Positions 35,470 through 44,978 of a DNA stretch of 64,000 nt are shown here, one piece after another (the stretch's first letter is position 1; every line of letters starts with the position of its first letter). The stretch spans positions 3,720,001 through 3,784,000 of the forward strand of contig NZ_CP030048.1 in assembly GCF_015291665.1 (NCBI RefSeq). Direction: 5' to 3'. A model generated the notes under the pieces. The model was not told the origin of the DNA, searched no databases, and saw only the letters and a program-made list of their open reading frames with translations. The stretch is from Bradyrhizobium sp. CCBAU 53338. Lineage in GTDB: Bacteria > Pseudomonadota > Alphaproteobacteria > Rhizobiales > Xanthobacteraceae. A program made the position numbers and the translations under genes.

Positions 35470-36402
35470 GTGACCATCGCTCTCAAGGGCATCATTCCCG
35501 TGATGCTGACGCCGTTCACCGAAGCGAACGCGATCGACTATGCCGGCCTCGAAAGGCTGATCGAGTGGTACATCGCGTGTGGTGCCGACGCGCTGTTCGC
35601 GGTCGCCCAGTCGAGCGAGATGCAGTTCCTGACGCTGGACGAGCGCGTCGCGCTGGCGCGGTTCGTCGCCAAGACCGCGGCCGGCCGGCTTCCGGTCATC
35701 GCCTCGGGCCATATCAGCGAATCCCGGGAGGACCAGCTGACCGAGCTGGCGTCGATCGCGAGGACGGGCGTCGATGGCCTGGTGCTGGTGACGAATCGTC
35801 TTGCCTCGCTCGATCTGACCGGAACGACATTCACCGACAATCTGAGCTGGCTGCTCGACCGGCTGCCCCGGGAGATGACGCTTGGTCTCTATGAATGCCC
35901 GGCGCCATTCCGCCGGCTTCTCTCCGACGACGAGCTGGCCTTTTGCGCAGACAGCGGGCGCTTTGCGATTCTCAAGGACGTGTCGTGTGATCTTGCAACG
36001 GTGCAGCGTCGGGTCAGGCTGACCAGTGGCTCGCCGCTCACGATCGTCAATGCCAATGCGGCGATCGCCTTCGACGCGATGAAGTCGGGGGCTCCCGGAT
36101 TCACCGGCGTGTTCACGAACTTCCACCCCGATCTCTACAAATGGCTTCTGACGAAGCACCACAAGCATCCGGAGTTGGCGAACGAGCTTTCGGTCTACCT
36201 CGCGCTGGCCGCGATGGCGGAGCCCATGGGCTATCCGAAACTCGCAAAACTCTATCACCAGCGGCTCGGTACCTTTGCCTGCGTCGAAAGCCGGGCAGTC
36301 GATTTCGACATCAAAGAGCGCTTCTGGGCGCTCGATGCGCTGATCGACAAGATCATCGAGGGGCAGCAGGCGTTCCGCGCGAAGATCGCGGCGGCGGGCT
36401 GA
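35470..36402 (+). CDS. Dihydrodipicolinate synthase-family aldolase
   Basis: This 310-residue (beta/alpha)8 protein belongs to the DapA/NAL family of pyruvate-dependent aldolases. The Schiff-base lysine is Lys169 in AILKDVSCD, and the catalytic tyrosine is Tyr141 in LGLYECPAP. The family motif GxxGE near residue 45 is altered (AVAQSSEMQFL), so it is not the housekeeping DapA. In a sugar-binding-protein operon it probably splits or dehydrates a keto-sugar acid. The start is GTG at 35470, set by the family start TIALKGIIPVMLTPF. It lies 116 bases after the binding-protein gene. Confidence 0.88.
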   Translation: MTIALKGIIPVMLTPFTEANAIDYAGLERLIEWYIACGADALFAVAQSSEMQFLTLDERVALARFVAKTAAGRLPVIASGHISESREDQLTELASIARTGVDGLVLVTNRLASLDLTGTTFTDNLSWLLDRLPREMTLGLYECPAPFRRLLSDDELAFCADSGRFAILKDVSCDLATVQRRVRLTSGSPLTIVNANAAIAFDAMKSGAPGFTGVFTNFHPDLYKWLLTKHHKHPELANELSVYLALAAMAEPMGYPKLAKLYHQRLGTFACVESRAVDFDIKERFWALDALIDKIIEGQQAFRAKIAAAG

Positions 36403-36722
36403 GCAAATGTGGCGATCGCACGCGAGAATGTGGCGACAATGGGGAGAGAAAAAACGCTGTGCGCACGCTTCGATGTTTCGATCACAGAATCGTGCGCGCG
36501 ACGTTGTTACGCGCGTTCGCGGCGCATCGCGCGTCGTTCGCATTGGAACTGCTGAAGAGTCTTGTTTCAAAGGGTTTCCGCGCAAGCGCAGCTCATTTTG
36601 ATTCACGAAGCGTGGCCCTTTGGCGTGAACTGTTGCGTCGAGGTTACAGCAATTCCGTCGATCACTGTTATGACGTCGCCATGGCCCGGGGGCCTAACGA
36701 CGAAAACTGGAACGGGATTCAA
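36403..36722 (+). other. Leader region of the porin gene
   Basis: These 320 bases separate the aldolase and the porin gene. No gene is supported. AATGTGGCGA is directly repeated at 36406-36415 and 36427-36436. The AT-richer stretch from 36580 on probably contains the porin promoter and a long untranslated leader, but no clear -35/-10 pair was identified. Confidence 0.4.
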
Positions 36723-37442
36723 ATGAACAAGAATTTGTTGCTCGCTGCTGTGAGCCTCGTCGCGATCAGCGCGACTGCGCCGGCGCTGGCTGCTGACCTC
36801 GCTGCGCGTCCTTACACGAAGGCGCCTGCGATGATCGCCACGGTCTATGACTGGAGCGGCTTCTACATCGGTATCAACGGCGGCGGCGCTTCCGCTCACA
36901 CGACCTGGGATCAGACCGCTCCGCTGGTTGGCGGCGAAGGTTCCCACAACGCCACGGGCGGCACCGTCGGTGGCCAGGTCGGCTATCGCTGGCAGTCGGC
37001 ACAGTGGGTGTTCGGCCTGGAAGGCCAGGGCAACTGGGCTGACTTCTCGGGCGACAACCTCAGCGCTCTGACCGGCTTCACCGATCGTTCGAAGATCGAT
37101 TCGTTCGGTCTGATCACCGGTCAGGTCGGCTACGCTTGGAACAACGTCCTGCTCTACGTGAAGGGCGGTGCGGCTGTGGTTGGCACCAAGAACGAGCTGC
37201 GTGCAGCCGGCGCGACCTTCTCCTCGGTCAGCGACACGCGTTGGGGCGGCACCATCGGTGCGGGCCTCGAGTTCGGCTTCGCTCCGAACTGGTCGGTTGG
37301 CGTCGAGTACAACCACATCTTCCTGTCGGACAAGGACGTCACCTTCGCAGGCTTCCAGACCGATCGCATCCGCCAGGACGTCGACATGGGTCTCGTCCGC
37401 CTGAACTACAAGTTCGGCGGCCCGATCATCGCGCGCTACTGA
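36723..37442 (+). CDS. Outer-membrane beta-barrel porin-like protein (Omp25/RopB family)
   Basis: This 239-residue protein has a signal peptide (MNKNLLLAAVSLVAISATAPALAADLAARPYTKAP) and an eight-stranded barrel. YDWSGFYIGINGGGA is the typical first strand, with later strands VGGQVGYRWQSAQWVFGLEGQGN and SVGVEYNHIF, ending in VRLNYKFGGPIIARY. Such proteins are abundant, multi-copy surface proteins in Bradyrhizobium and Rhizobium. The codons show a highly expressed bias (few rare codons). A strong terminator follows. Confidence 0.93.
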   Translation: MNKNLLLAAVSLVAISATAPALAADLAARPYTKAPAMIATVYDWSGFYIGINGGGASAHTTWDQTAPLVGGEGSHNATGGTVGGQVGYRWQSAQWVFGLEGQGNWADFSGDNLSALTGFTDRSKIDSFGLITGQVGYAWNNVLLYVKGGAAVVGTKNELRAAGATFSSVSDTRWGGTIGAGLEFGFAPNWSVGVEYNHIFLSDKDVTFAGFQTDRIRQDVDMGLVRLNYKFGGPIIARY

Positions 37443-37485
37443 GCAAAGTACTGAGACCGATCGCTTCGAAGGAAGCGGTCGTCGA

Positions 37486-37514
37486 AAGCCCCGGCCTCGC
37501 GCCGGGGCTTTTTT
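37486..37514 (+). terminator. Strong intrinsic terminator after the porin gene
   Basis: AAGCCCCGGC (37486-37495) and GCCGGGGCTT (37501-37510) form a perfect 10-base stem with loop CTCGC. The stem is followed by further Ts to 37514. It lies 44 bases after the porin stop. Confidence 0.92.
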
Positions 37515-37628
37515 GTTGCGTCAATTCAGCGAGTTAACCATTCCATTTTGAAGCGGCTGAGCCGGCTTGACTCCGGAGAACGAAATGAGAACAATGTTCT
37601 TCATACGTTCTAGTGATGGGAGCAAGCC

Positions 37629-37727
37629 ATGTTCAGGATTTTCGTGGAAGAAGCCGCTGCACTGACGTCGATCGCGCTGTTCGTCGGGATGATCGCAATC
37701 TGGGCCCAAGTGATCCCGCAGCTCTAG
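37629..37727 (+). CDS. Small 32-residue single-pass membrane protein
   Basis: This 33-codon frame reads MFRIFVEEAAALTSIALF then VGMIAIWAQVIPQL and stops. It has one predicted helix from about residue 9 to 30, with a short acidic N-terminus, typical of a small membrane peptide. GGGAG at 37618-37622, 6 bases before the ATG, is a good ribosome binding site. It lies between the porin terminator and dnaE. The function is unknown; similar tiny proteins often modulate membrane complexes. Confidence 0.65.
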   Translation: MFRIFVEEAAALTSIALFVGMIAIWAQVIPQL

Positions 37728-37908
37728 CCAGGGGGCGCTTGGGGAAAAGCGGGATGAGGCGTTGGATCGGCAGCTCTGACGTGGACTCTGGCGCGGTGAG
37801 CCCCCACCATTGGGAGGCGAGTCGGCGAAGGTACTCCGATGGCGAGTGCAGGATGCCTCCACTGCCGGCGACCGCTCCATCTCATCTGCAAGAGGCCGTC
37901 ACGCGACC

Positions 37909-40900
37909 ATGCCGAGCGCCGGATTTGTCCACCTTCACGTTCACTCGGCCTATTCGCTGCTCAAGGGCTCGATCAAGATCGCCAAGCTCGGCGAGCTCGC
38001 GAAGAAGGACCACCAGCCGGCGCTGGCGCTGACCGACACAGACAATCTGTTCGGTGCGCTCGAATTCTCCGACAAGATGGCGGGGTCCGGCATCCAGCCG
38101 ATCGTCGGCCTGGAGCTCGCGGTCGATTTCGGCGACCAGGATCCCAATGCGCGCAACGCGCTGCCGCCCTCGCGCGTGGTGCTGCTGGCCGCCCAGGAGC
38201 GCGGCTATCGCAGCCTGATGCGGCTGAATTCGCGCGCGTTCCTCGAATCGCCCGACACCCATGCGCCGTTCATCAAGTTCGACTGGTTCGACGGCGAGAC
38301 CGAAGGCCTGATCGCACTGACCGGCGGCCCCGATGGGCCGATCTCGCTGGCGCTTGCCAGCGGCCAGGCCGAGGTCGCATCCGCACGCTGCGAGCGTCTC
38401 GCCGGCCTGTTCGGCGACCGCCTCTATGTCGAGATACAGCGGCACAACATCGACAAGGAACGGCGTATCGAGAGCGGGCTGATCGACATCGCCTACGCGA
38501 AGGGCCTGCCGCTGGTTGCGACCAACGAGCCGTATTTCGCCGCGAACGACGACTACGAGGCGCATGACGCGCTGCTTTGCATCGCCGGCGGCCGGCTGAT
38601 CGCGGAGACCGAGCGCGAGCAGCTCACGCCGGATCACCGCTTCAAGACCCGTGCGGAGATGGCGGTGCTGTTCGCAGACATCCCGGAGGCGCTGGCTTCG
38701 ACCGTCGAGATCGCCGAGCGCTGCTCGTTCCGCCCGATGACGCGCAAGCCGATCCTGCCGTTCTTCACGGTCGGCGCCGCCGGCAGCTCCGACGCGGCAG
38801 CCGTCGAGGCCGCCGAATTGAAGCGGCAGGCGGAGGAGGGGCTCGCCAACCGCCTGCGCGTCCACGGCCTGTCGCAGGGCACGAGCGAAGAGGACTACAA
38901 CAAGCGCCTGGCGTTCGAGCTCGACGTCATCATGCGCATGAAATACGCGGGCTACTTCCTGATCGTGTCGGACTTCATCAAATGGGCGAAGAGCCAGGGC
39001 ATTCCGGTCGGACCGGGCCGCGGCTCAGGCGCAGGCTCGCTGGTGGCGTGGGCGCTGACCATCACTGACCTCGACCCGATCAAGTTTGGCCTGCTGTTCG
39101 AGCGCTTCCTCAATCCCGAACGCGTCTCGATGCCGGACTTCGACATCGACTTCTGCCAGGATCGCCGCGGCGAAGTGATCAAGTACGTCCAGGAACGCTA
39201 CGGCCGCGACCAGGTCGCGCAGATCATCACCTTCGGTACGCTGCAGGCGCGCGGCGTGCTGCGCGACGTCGGCCGCGTGCTGCAGATGCCCTACGGACAG
39301 GTCGACAAGCTGACCAAGCTGGTGCCGCAGAATCCGGCGGCGCCGGTGACGCTGGCGGCTGCGATCGAGAGCGAACCGAAACTCCAGGCGTTCCGCGATG
39401 AAGATCCGATCGTGGCGCGCGCCTTCGACATCGCCCAGCGCCTCGAAGGCCTGACGCGGCACGCCTCGACCCACGCGGCCGGCATCGTGATCGGCGATCG
39501 CCCCTTGAGCGAGCTCGTGCCGCTCTACCGCGATCCCAAATCCGACATGCCGGTGACCCAGTTCAACATGAAATGGGTCGAGCCGGCCGGCCTCGTGAAG
39601 TTCGACTTCCTCGGCCTGAAGACGCTGACCGTGCTCGACGTCGCGTGCAAGCTGCTCAAGCCGCGGGGCATCGATGTCGATCTCGCCACGCTGCCGATCG
39701 ACGATGCCGAGAGCTACCAGATGCTGGCGCGCGGCGAAGTGGTCGGCGTGTTCCAGGTTGAAAGCCAGGGCATGCGGCGCGCGCTGGTCGACATGCGGCC
39801 CGACCGTTTCGAGGACATCATCGCCCTGGTGGCGCTGTATCGCCCGGGCCCGATGGCGAACATCCCGACCTATTGCGCGCGGAAGCACGGCGACGAGGAG
39901 CCGGAATATCTGCATCCGGTGCTCGAGCCGATCCTGAAGGAGACCTTCGGCGTCATCATCTACCAGGAACAGGTGATGCAGATCGCGCAGGTGATGTCGG
40001 GCTATTCGCTCGGCGACGCCGACCTCCTGCGCCGCGCCATGGGCAAGAAGATCCGCGCCGAGATGGACAAGCAGCGCGACATCTTCGTCGCGGGCGCGGT
40101 GAAGAACGGCGTGCCGAAGGGGCAGGCCGAGACCATCTTCGAATTGCTCGCCAAATTCGCCGACTACGGCTTCAACAAGAGCCACGCGGCTGCCTATGCG
40201 CTGGTGTCGTACCACACCGCCTACATGAAGGCGCATTATCCGGTGGAGTTCATCGCGGCGTCGATGACGCTCGATCTGAACAATACCGACAAGCTGTCCG
40301 AGTTCCGCTCGGAGGCGCAGCGTCTCGGCATCAAGGTCGAGCCGCCGAACATCAACCGCTCGGGCGCGACCTTCGAGGTCGGCGACAAGGTGATCTACTA
40401 CGCGCTCGCCGCGCTCAAGGGCGTCGGCATCCAGGCGATCGACCAGATCATCGAGGAGCGGACCAAGCGCGGCCTGTTCACCTCGCTCGCCGACTTCGCC
40501 GCGCGCGTCAATCCGCGCGCGATTAACAAGCGCATCATCGAGAGCCTCGCCGCCGCCGGCGCCTTCGATACGCTGGAGCCGAACCGCGCCCGCGTCTTCG
40601 CCGGCGCGGACTCGATCCTCGCCGCCTGCCAGCGCGCGCATCAGGCCGAGACGATCGGCCAGAACGACATGTTCGGCATGTCGGCGGACGCGCCGACCAT
40701 CATGCTGCCGCAGATCGAACCGTGGCTGCCGGCTGAAAAACTCCGCCGCGAATACGACGCCGTCGGCTTCTTCCTGTCGGGCCATCCGCTCGACGATTAT
40801 GCCACCGTGCTGAAGCGGCTCCGGGTACAGTCCTGGGCCGAGTTCTCGCGCGCGGTGAAGACCGGCGCCACCGCCGGCAAGGTTGCAGCCACCGTGGTGT

Positions 40901-41412
40901 CGCGCATGGAGCGGCGCACCAAGACCGGCAACAAGATGGGCATCATGGGATTGTCCGATCCCACGGGCCATTTCGAAGCGGTGCTGTTCTCCGAAGGCCT
41001 GGCGCAATATCGCGACGTGCTGGAGCCGGGCGCCGCCGTGCTGCTGCAGCTCGGTGCCGAGTTGCAAGGTGAAGACGTCCGCGCGCGCGTGCTGCATGCC
41101 GAGCCGCTGGATGACGCTGCCGCCAAGACACAGAAGGGCCTGCGCATCTTCGTGCGCGACACCAAGCCGCTCGATTCGATCGCCAAGCGTCTGGCCGGAC
41201 CGGAAGCTGCGCCGACAAACGGTGTCGCGCCAAAAATCGGCAGTCCCGGCATCGCGCCGCGCTCCAATGGCGACGGCGAGGTCTCGCTGGTGATGATGCT
41301 CGACCTCGAAACCGAGGTCGAAATGAAGCTGCCCGGCCGCTTCAAGGTCTCGCCGCAGATCGCCGGCGCCATCAAGGCGGTGGCCGGCGTCGTGGACGTG
41401 CAGCAGATCTAG
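37909..41412 (+). CDS. dnaE: DNA polymerase III alpha subunit
   Basis: This 1167-residue replicative polymerase has an N-terminal PHP domain (HLHVHSAYSLL, residues 8-18), the polymerase core with catalytic Asp410 and Asp412 in MPDFDIDF and the GPGRGSGAGSLVAWAL motif, and a helix-hairpin-helix/OB-fold tail region. The length matches DnaE1 (1160) of E. coli type. The frame is open from 37810, but the ATG at 37909 gives the standard MPSAGFVHLHVHSAYS start. A weak inverted repeat follows at about 41429-41450. Confidence 0.95.
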   Translation: MPSAGFVHLHVHSAYSLLKGSIKIAKLGELAKKDHQPALALTDTDNLFGALEFSDKMAGSGIQPIVGLELAVDFGDQDPNARNALPPSRVVLLAAQERGYRSLMRLNSRAFLESPDTHAPFIKFDWFDGETEGLIALTGGPDGPISLALASGQAEVASARCERLAGLFGDRLYVEIQRHNIDKERRIESGLIDIAYAKGLPLVATNEPYFAANDDYEAHDALLCIAGGRLIAETEREQLTPDHRFKTRAEMAVLFADIPEALASTVEIAERCSFRPMTRKPILPFFTVGAAGSSDAAAVEAAELKRQAEEGLANRLRVHGLSQGTSEEDYNKRLAFELDVIMRMKYAGYFLIVSDFIKWAKSQGIPVGPGRGSGAGSLVAWALTITDLDPIKFGLLFERFLNPERVSMPDFDIDFCQDRRGEVIKYVQERYGRDQVAQIITFGTLQARGVLRDVGRVLQMPYGQVDKLTKLVPQNPAAPVTLAAAIESEPKLQAFRDEDPIVARAFDIAQRLEGLTRHASTHAAGIVIGDRPLSELVPLYRDPKSDMPVTQFNMKWVEPAGLVKFDFLGLKTLTVLDVACKLLKPRGIDVDLATLPIDDAESYQMLARGEVVGVFQVESQGMRRALVDMRPDRFEDIIALVALYRPGPMANIPTYCARKHGDEEPEYLHPVLEPILKETFGVIIYQEQVMQIAQVMSGYSLGDADLLRRAMGKKIRAEMDKQRDIFVAGAVKNGVPKGQAETIFELLAKFADYGFNKSHAAAYALVSYHTAYMKAHYPVEFIAASMTLDLNNTDKLSEFRSEAQRLGIKVEPPNINRSGATFEVGDKVIYYALAALKGVGIQAIDQIIEERTKRGLFTSLADFAARVNPRAINKRIIESLAAAGAFDTLEPNRARVFAGADSILAACQRAHQAETIGQNDMFGMSADAPTIMLPQIEPWLPAEKLRREYDAVGFFLSGHPLDDYATVLKRLRVQSWAEFSRAVKTGATAGKVAATVVSRMERRTKTGNKMGIMGLSDPTGHFEAVLFSEGLAQYRDVLEPGAAVLLQLGAELQGEDVRARVLHAEPLDDAAAKTQKGLRIFVRDTKPLDSIAKRLAGPEAAPTNGVAPKIGSPGIAPRSNGDGEVSLVMMLDLETEVEMKLPGRFKVSPQIAGAIKAVAGVVDVQQI

Positions 41413-41542
41413 CCGGCCGCCCCGAACGTGCATCCGCGCAACGCACGGATGTTGTGGCCTCGTCATGCGATCGCGGCTATGCTCGGCCGCGATGCAGCTC
41501 GTTGGTGAGGGCGCGTCCGTCGCGCCGGGGAGGGAGCGAAAC

Positions 41543-42283
41543 ATGTGCGATCAATGCTCTGAATCCGTGCGGGGCAAGCTGGCGCCGTCGCGCCGGTCCG
41601 CGCTGTTGCTGACGGCCGCCGCACTCGGCACTGCCTTCGCCGGCCGCGCTTTCGCCAAGGAGCACAAGGCGCCGCCCAAACCGCAGAATGTGCTGTCGCC
41701 CGATGCGGCGCTGAAGCGGTTGATGGACGGCAATGCGCGCTACGTCGAGGGCGTCACGCGGCGCCACGATTTCAGACATGAGCGCGAGGCGCTGGCCGGC
41801 GGGCAGAATCCGTTCGCGGCGGTGCTGAGCTGCGCTGACTCGCGCATTGCGCCGGAATACGCCTTCGACACCGGCCGCGGCGATCTCTTCGTCTGCCGCG
41901 TCGCCGGCAATTTTGCCGGCACCGAGACCATCGCCAGCATGGAATACGCGGTCGCCGTCCTCAATACGCCGCTGATCCTCGTGCTGGGTCACGATGCCTG
42001 CGGCGCGGTCGATGCGACGCTGAAGGCGATCAAGGACGACAAGCCGCCGCCGGGACACATTCCCTCGCTGGTCGATGCGCTTGCGCCGGCTGCAAAGGCC
42101 GCGATGCAGCAGGGCGGGAACGTGCTCGACAAGGCGATCCGGCAGAACGTGATCGACACCGTCGCCAAGCTGAAATCGGCCGCGCCGATCCTGAACGCAG
42201 CGGCCGAGCAGGGCAAGCTGAAGATCGCCGGCGGCATCTACCGCCTGACGACGGGAACGGTGGACATGATCGCGCAAGGCTGA
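41543..42283 (+). CDS. Exported beta-class carbonic anhydrase
   Basis: This 246-residue enzyme hydrates CO2 to bicarbonate. After a leader with paired arginines (PSRRSALLLTAAALGTAFAGRAFAKE), which suggests Tat export, the zinc ligands appear in LSCADSR (Cys and the Asp-Arg dyad) and LGHDACGAV (His and Cys). Export of a beta-class enzyme is notable but known in other proteobacteria. The ATG at 41543 is preceded by GGGAGGGAG, a strong ribosome binding site; the ATG at 41465 is further upstream and unlikely. Another likely alternative is none. Confidence 0.9.
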   Translation: MCDQCSESVRGKLAPSRRSALLLTAAALGTAFAGRAFAKEHKAPPKPQNVLSPDAALKRLMDGNARYVEGVTRRHDFRHEREALAGGQNPFAAVLSCADSRIAPEYAFDTGRGDLFVCRVAGNFAGTETIASMEYAVAVLNTPLILVLGHDACGAVDATLKAIKDDKPPPGHIPSLVDALAPAAKAAMQQGGNVLDKAIRQNVIDTVAKLKSAAPILNAAAEQGKLKIAGGIYRLTTGTVDMIAQG

Positions 42284-42452
42284 AAGCTCAGGGCTGACGC
42301 AAAGGCTGACGCTGACGTAGAGCTGACGCGAGACGCCATGCCTCGAGGTGCGCCATGTCGCCGCCTCAATCCAAGCCTTTCGTTCAACTGCCGTTCAGCC
42401 GGCCGCGCGTCTCATGCGTGGTACCTCAACAACAATAACGGGCAAGCAAGCC

Positions 42453-44909
42453 ATGCGCGGGACACACAAGGTCTTCCTCTGCCTCCTTCTGCCGATCCTC
42501 TTCGTTGCCGGCGTGCTCGGGCCAGTGCGCGCGCAGCAGCAGGAAAAGCGCATCGCGCTTGTGGTCGGCAACGGCGCCTATTCGAAGTCGCCGCTGGCGA
42601 CCACCGCCAACGACGCCGGCCTGATCGCGCAGACGCTCGAGGCGGCTGGCTTCGACGTGGTCGGCGCGCGCGATCTCGACGGCGACACGCTGCGCAAGAG
42701 TCTTCGCGACTTCATCCAGAAGGCGCAGGCTTCGGGACCCGGCACCGTCGCGATGATCTATCTGTCCGGGTATGGCGTGCAGCTCGCCGGCGAGAACTAT
42801 TTCATTCCGGTCGATTCCAACATCACGCGCGACACCGACATTCCGACCGAGGCGTTGCGCATCAGCGACTATGCCCGCCAGCTCGCTTCCATTCCGCTCA
42901 AGGCCAGCATCATCGTGCTCGACGCGGCGCGGGCGCAGCCTTTCGTCGAGGGCGGCCAGCAGCCGATCGCGAGCGGCCTGGCCCTGGTCGAGCCCGATCC
43001 GAACATGCTGATCGCCTTCAACGCCGCGCCCGGCACGGTGGCGCCGGAAGAGCCGGGGCCCTACGGCATCTATGCGCAATCGCTCGCCGAGATGATCCGC
43101 ACCGGCGGGCTGTCGTTGCCGGAGGTGTTCGACCGCGTTCGCCTGCGCGTCAACGAGAACTCCAAGGGCGCGCAAGTGCCGTGGGACGATCAGAAGATCT
43201 CCGCGCAATTCAGCTTCTTCGATCGCGCCCCCGACGCGCCGCCGCAGGCGGCCGCACCCGACCAGGTCGCCGCAATCCGCAACAAGCCGATCCGCGATCT
43301 CGGCGTACAGGACGCCTACGCGGCCGCGCTCGAGCGCGACACGCTGCCGGCCTATGAGGAGTTTCTCGCAGCCTTTCCCGGCGATCCCCTCGCCAGGCGC
43401 GTGATGGCGATCGTTGCGGCGCGCCGCGAGGCGATCACCTGGCGGCGCACCTATCGCGCCGACACGCCGGATGCCTACTGGTCGTACCTGCGCCGCTATC
43501 CGCGCGGACCTCATGCGGGCGACGCGCGTCGACGACTGGCGATCCTGACGGCGCCGCTCGAGCCGCCGCCGACGTTTGCGATGATGGACTACGACGTGCC
43601 GCCGCCGCCGCCGGAGGAGGTCGTCTATGTCGATCGTCCGGTGCTGTATTTCAGCGATCCCGTGTTCGGCTTCGTGCCGCCACCGCCGCCGCCGGTCTAC
43701 TATCTGCCGCCGCCGCCGCCGGATTTCGTGGTGCTGCCGCCGCCGCTGCCCGTGGTCGGCCTGTTCGTGCTGCCGCAGCCGGTGTTCGTGCCGATCCCGG
43801 TGTTCGTCCGGCCGCCGGTCTACGTCGCGCCGCCGCCGAACAACATCATCTACCAGAACATCCACAACACCACGGTCATCAACACGGTGATCAACCAGGC
43901 GCCGGCGGCACTGGCGGCCGGCAATACCGCTGCGGCCGCAGCCGTTGCCGCGAACGGACCAGGACGCCCAAGCGGGATGACGCAGGTGCCGACCGCCGTG
44001 AAGCAGCAGGCGCAGACGATCCAGGCCAATCCGAACCAGCAGCTCAAGCCGAGCCAGGCTGCGCTGGTCAGCAACCCGACGGCCAAACCGGCGGCGATGA
44101 TGGTGAAGCCGGTCAACGCCGCGCCGACGGCGGTCAATCCGTCGTCGACGCCGCCGGTCGGTCATGGGCTTCCTGCGCAGCCACCGGTTCAGACGCCGAA
44201 CGGCAAGCCTGCCCCGACGACAACCGCACCGGCGGCCAATGTCCCGCCGGCGCAGGCCAACGCTCCGGCAATCGCGCCCGCGCCCGGGCAGTCGAAGCAG
44301 CCTGACGCGCACGCACTTCCGGTTCCGGGTGCCCATGGCGTGCCGCTCGCGCCCGGTCGAACCGGTGCGCCGTCGTCCGCTGTCCACGCGCCCGGTGGCC
44401 AGGTTCCCGGCGGCAAGCCGGCGCCAAATGCGCCGCCGCCGCCGACCGCTGCTGCCCCCGCCACCTCAACGTCGCCAACAGCGGGACACCCGTCCGGGCC
44501 AGGCCATGCCGTCGCGCCGCCTCCGGCGCCTACGACCGCCAGGCCAGCCGCGACCTCGGTCAAACCGGCATCTCCTCCGCCGCCGCCACCGGTGGCCCGG
44601 CAGCAAACAAGGCCCGAACCGCCACGCGCCGCCGCTCCGCCGCCGCGTCCGCAGATCTCTGCACGCCCCGCGCCGGCACCGCCGCCGCCACGCGCAGCTC
44701 CACCGCCGCCGCGGATGGCCGCGCCACCACCCCGTCCGGCGCCGCCGGTTGCGGCCGCCCGTCCGGCGCCACCGCCAGTGGCGAGGCCGGCCCCGCCGCC
44801 ACCGCCACGGGTCGTGGCTGCGCCGCCACCGCGTCCGGCCCCGCCGCCGCCGCCACGCCCTGCGGCCGCAGCCCCGAAAAAATGCCCGCCCAACCAGCCA
44901 AAGTGCTAG
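42453..44909 (+). CDS. Caspase-fold (pseudo-caspase) protein with proline-rich C-terminus
   Basis: This 818-residue exported protein has a signal peptide (residues 1-27, ending PVRAQQ) and a caspase p20 domain (about 30-270). The fold is clear (KRIALVVGNGAYSKSPLATTANDAGLIAQTLEAAGF; ENYFIPVD), but the catalytic His is Tyr107 (SGYG instead of GHG) and the Cys is Ala159 (LDAAR instead of LDACR). It is thus predicted inactive as a protease. After a linker comes a long proline-rich region with many PPPP runs and an asparagine-rich segment (NNIIYQNIHNTTVINT). It may act as a binding scaffold. I chose the ATG at 42453 for the signal peptide. A strong terminator follows. Confidence 0.85.
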   Translation: MRGTHKVFLCLLLPILFVAGVLGPVRAQQQEKRIALVVGNGAYSKSPLATTANDAGLIAQTLEAAGFDVVGARDLDGDTLRKSLRDFIQKAQASGPGTVAMIYLSGYGVQLAGENYFIPVDSNITRDTDIPTEALRISDYARQLASIPLKASIIVLDAARAQPFVEGGQQPIASGLALVEPDPNMLIAFNAAPGTVAPEEPGPYGIYAQSLAEMIRTGGLSLPEVFDRVRLRVNENSKGAQVPWDDQKISAQFSFFDRAPDAPPQAAAPDQVAAIRNKPIRDLGVQDAYAAALERDTLPAYEEFLAAFPGDPLARRVMAIVAARREAITWRRTYRADTPDAYWSYLRRYPRGPHAGDARRRLAILTAPLEPPPTFAMMDYDVPPPPPEEVVYVDRPVLYFSDPVFGFVPPPPPPVYYLPPPPPDFVVLPPPLPVVGLFVLPQPVFVPIPVFVRPPVYVAPPPNNIIYQNIHNTTVINTVINQAPAALAAGNTAAAAAVAANGPGRPSGMTQVPTAVKQQAQTIQANPNQQLKPSQAALVSNPTAKPAAMMVKPVNAAPTAVNPSSTPPVGHGLPAQPPVQTPNGKPAPTTTAPAANVPPAQANAPAIAPAPGQSKQPDAHALPVPGAHGVPLAPGRTGAPSSAVHAPGGQVPGGKPAPNAPPPPTAAAPATSTSPTAGHPSGPGHAVAPPPAPTTARPAATSVKPASPPPPPPVARQQTRPEPPRAAAPPPRPQISARPAPAPPPPRAAPPPPRMAAPPPRPAPPVAAARPAPPPVARPAPPPPPRVVAAPPPRPAPPPPPRPAAAAPKKCPPNQPKC

Positions 44910-44932
44910 CGGAGCAGGGCGGAAATCGCTGA

Positions 44933-44976
44933 AAGGGCCTTTCGGGGACGGTAAAAGCCCCGAAAGGCCCTTATTT
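44933..44976 (+). terminator. Strong hairpin terminator after the pseudo-caspase gene
   Basis: AAGGGCCTTTCGGGG (44933-44947) and CCCCGAAAGGCCCTT (44958-44972) form a perfect 15-base stem with a 10-base loop, followed by ATTT. The stem's Ts and As allow termination in both directions. It lies 23 bases after the stop codon and separates the gene from the rpsB operon. Confidence 0.85.
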
Positions 44977-44978
44977 CC

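Noticed and set aside
39025..41544. Antisense frame of 839 codons under dnaE
   Set aside because: It lies fully opposite a clear DNA polymerase gene and its translation has no domain; high-GC genomes give such frames often.
43570..44880. CCGCCG-rich low-complexity sequence as a DNA repeat or CRISPR-like array
   Set aside because: The repeats follow proline codons in a long open frame, have no fixed spacing and are explained by the proline-rich protein tail.
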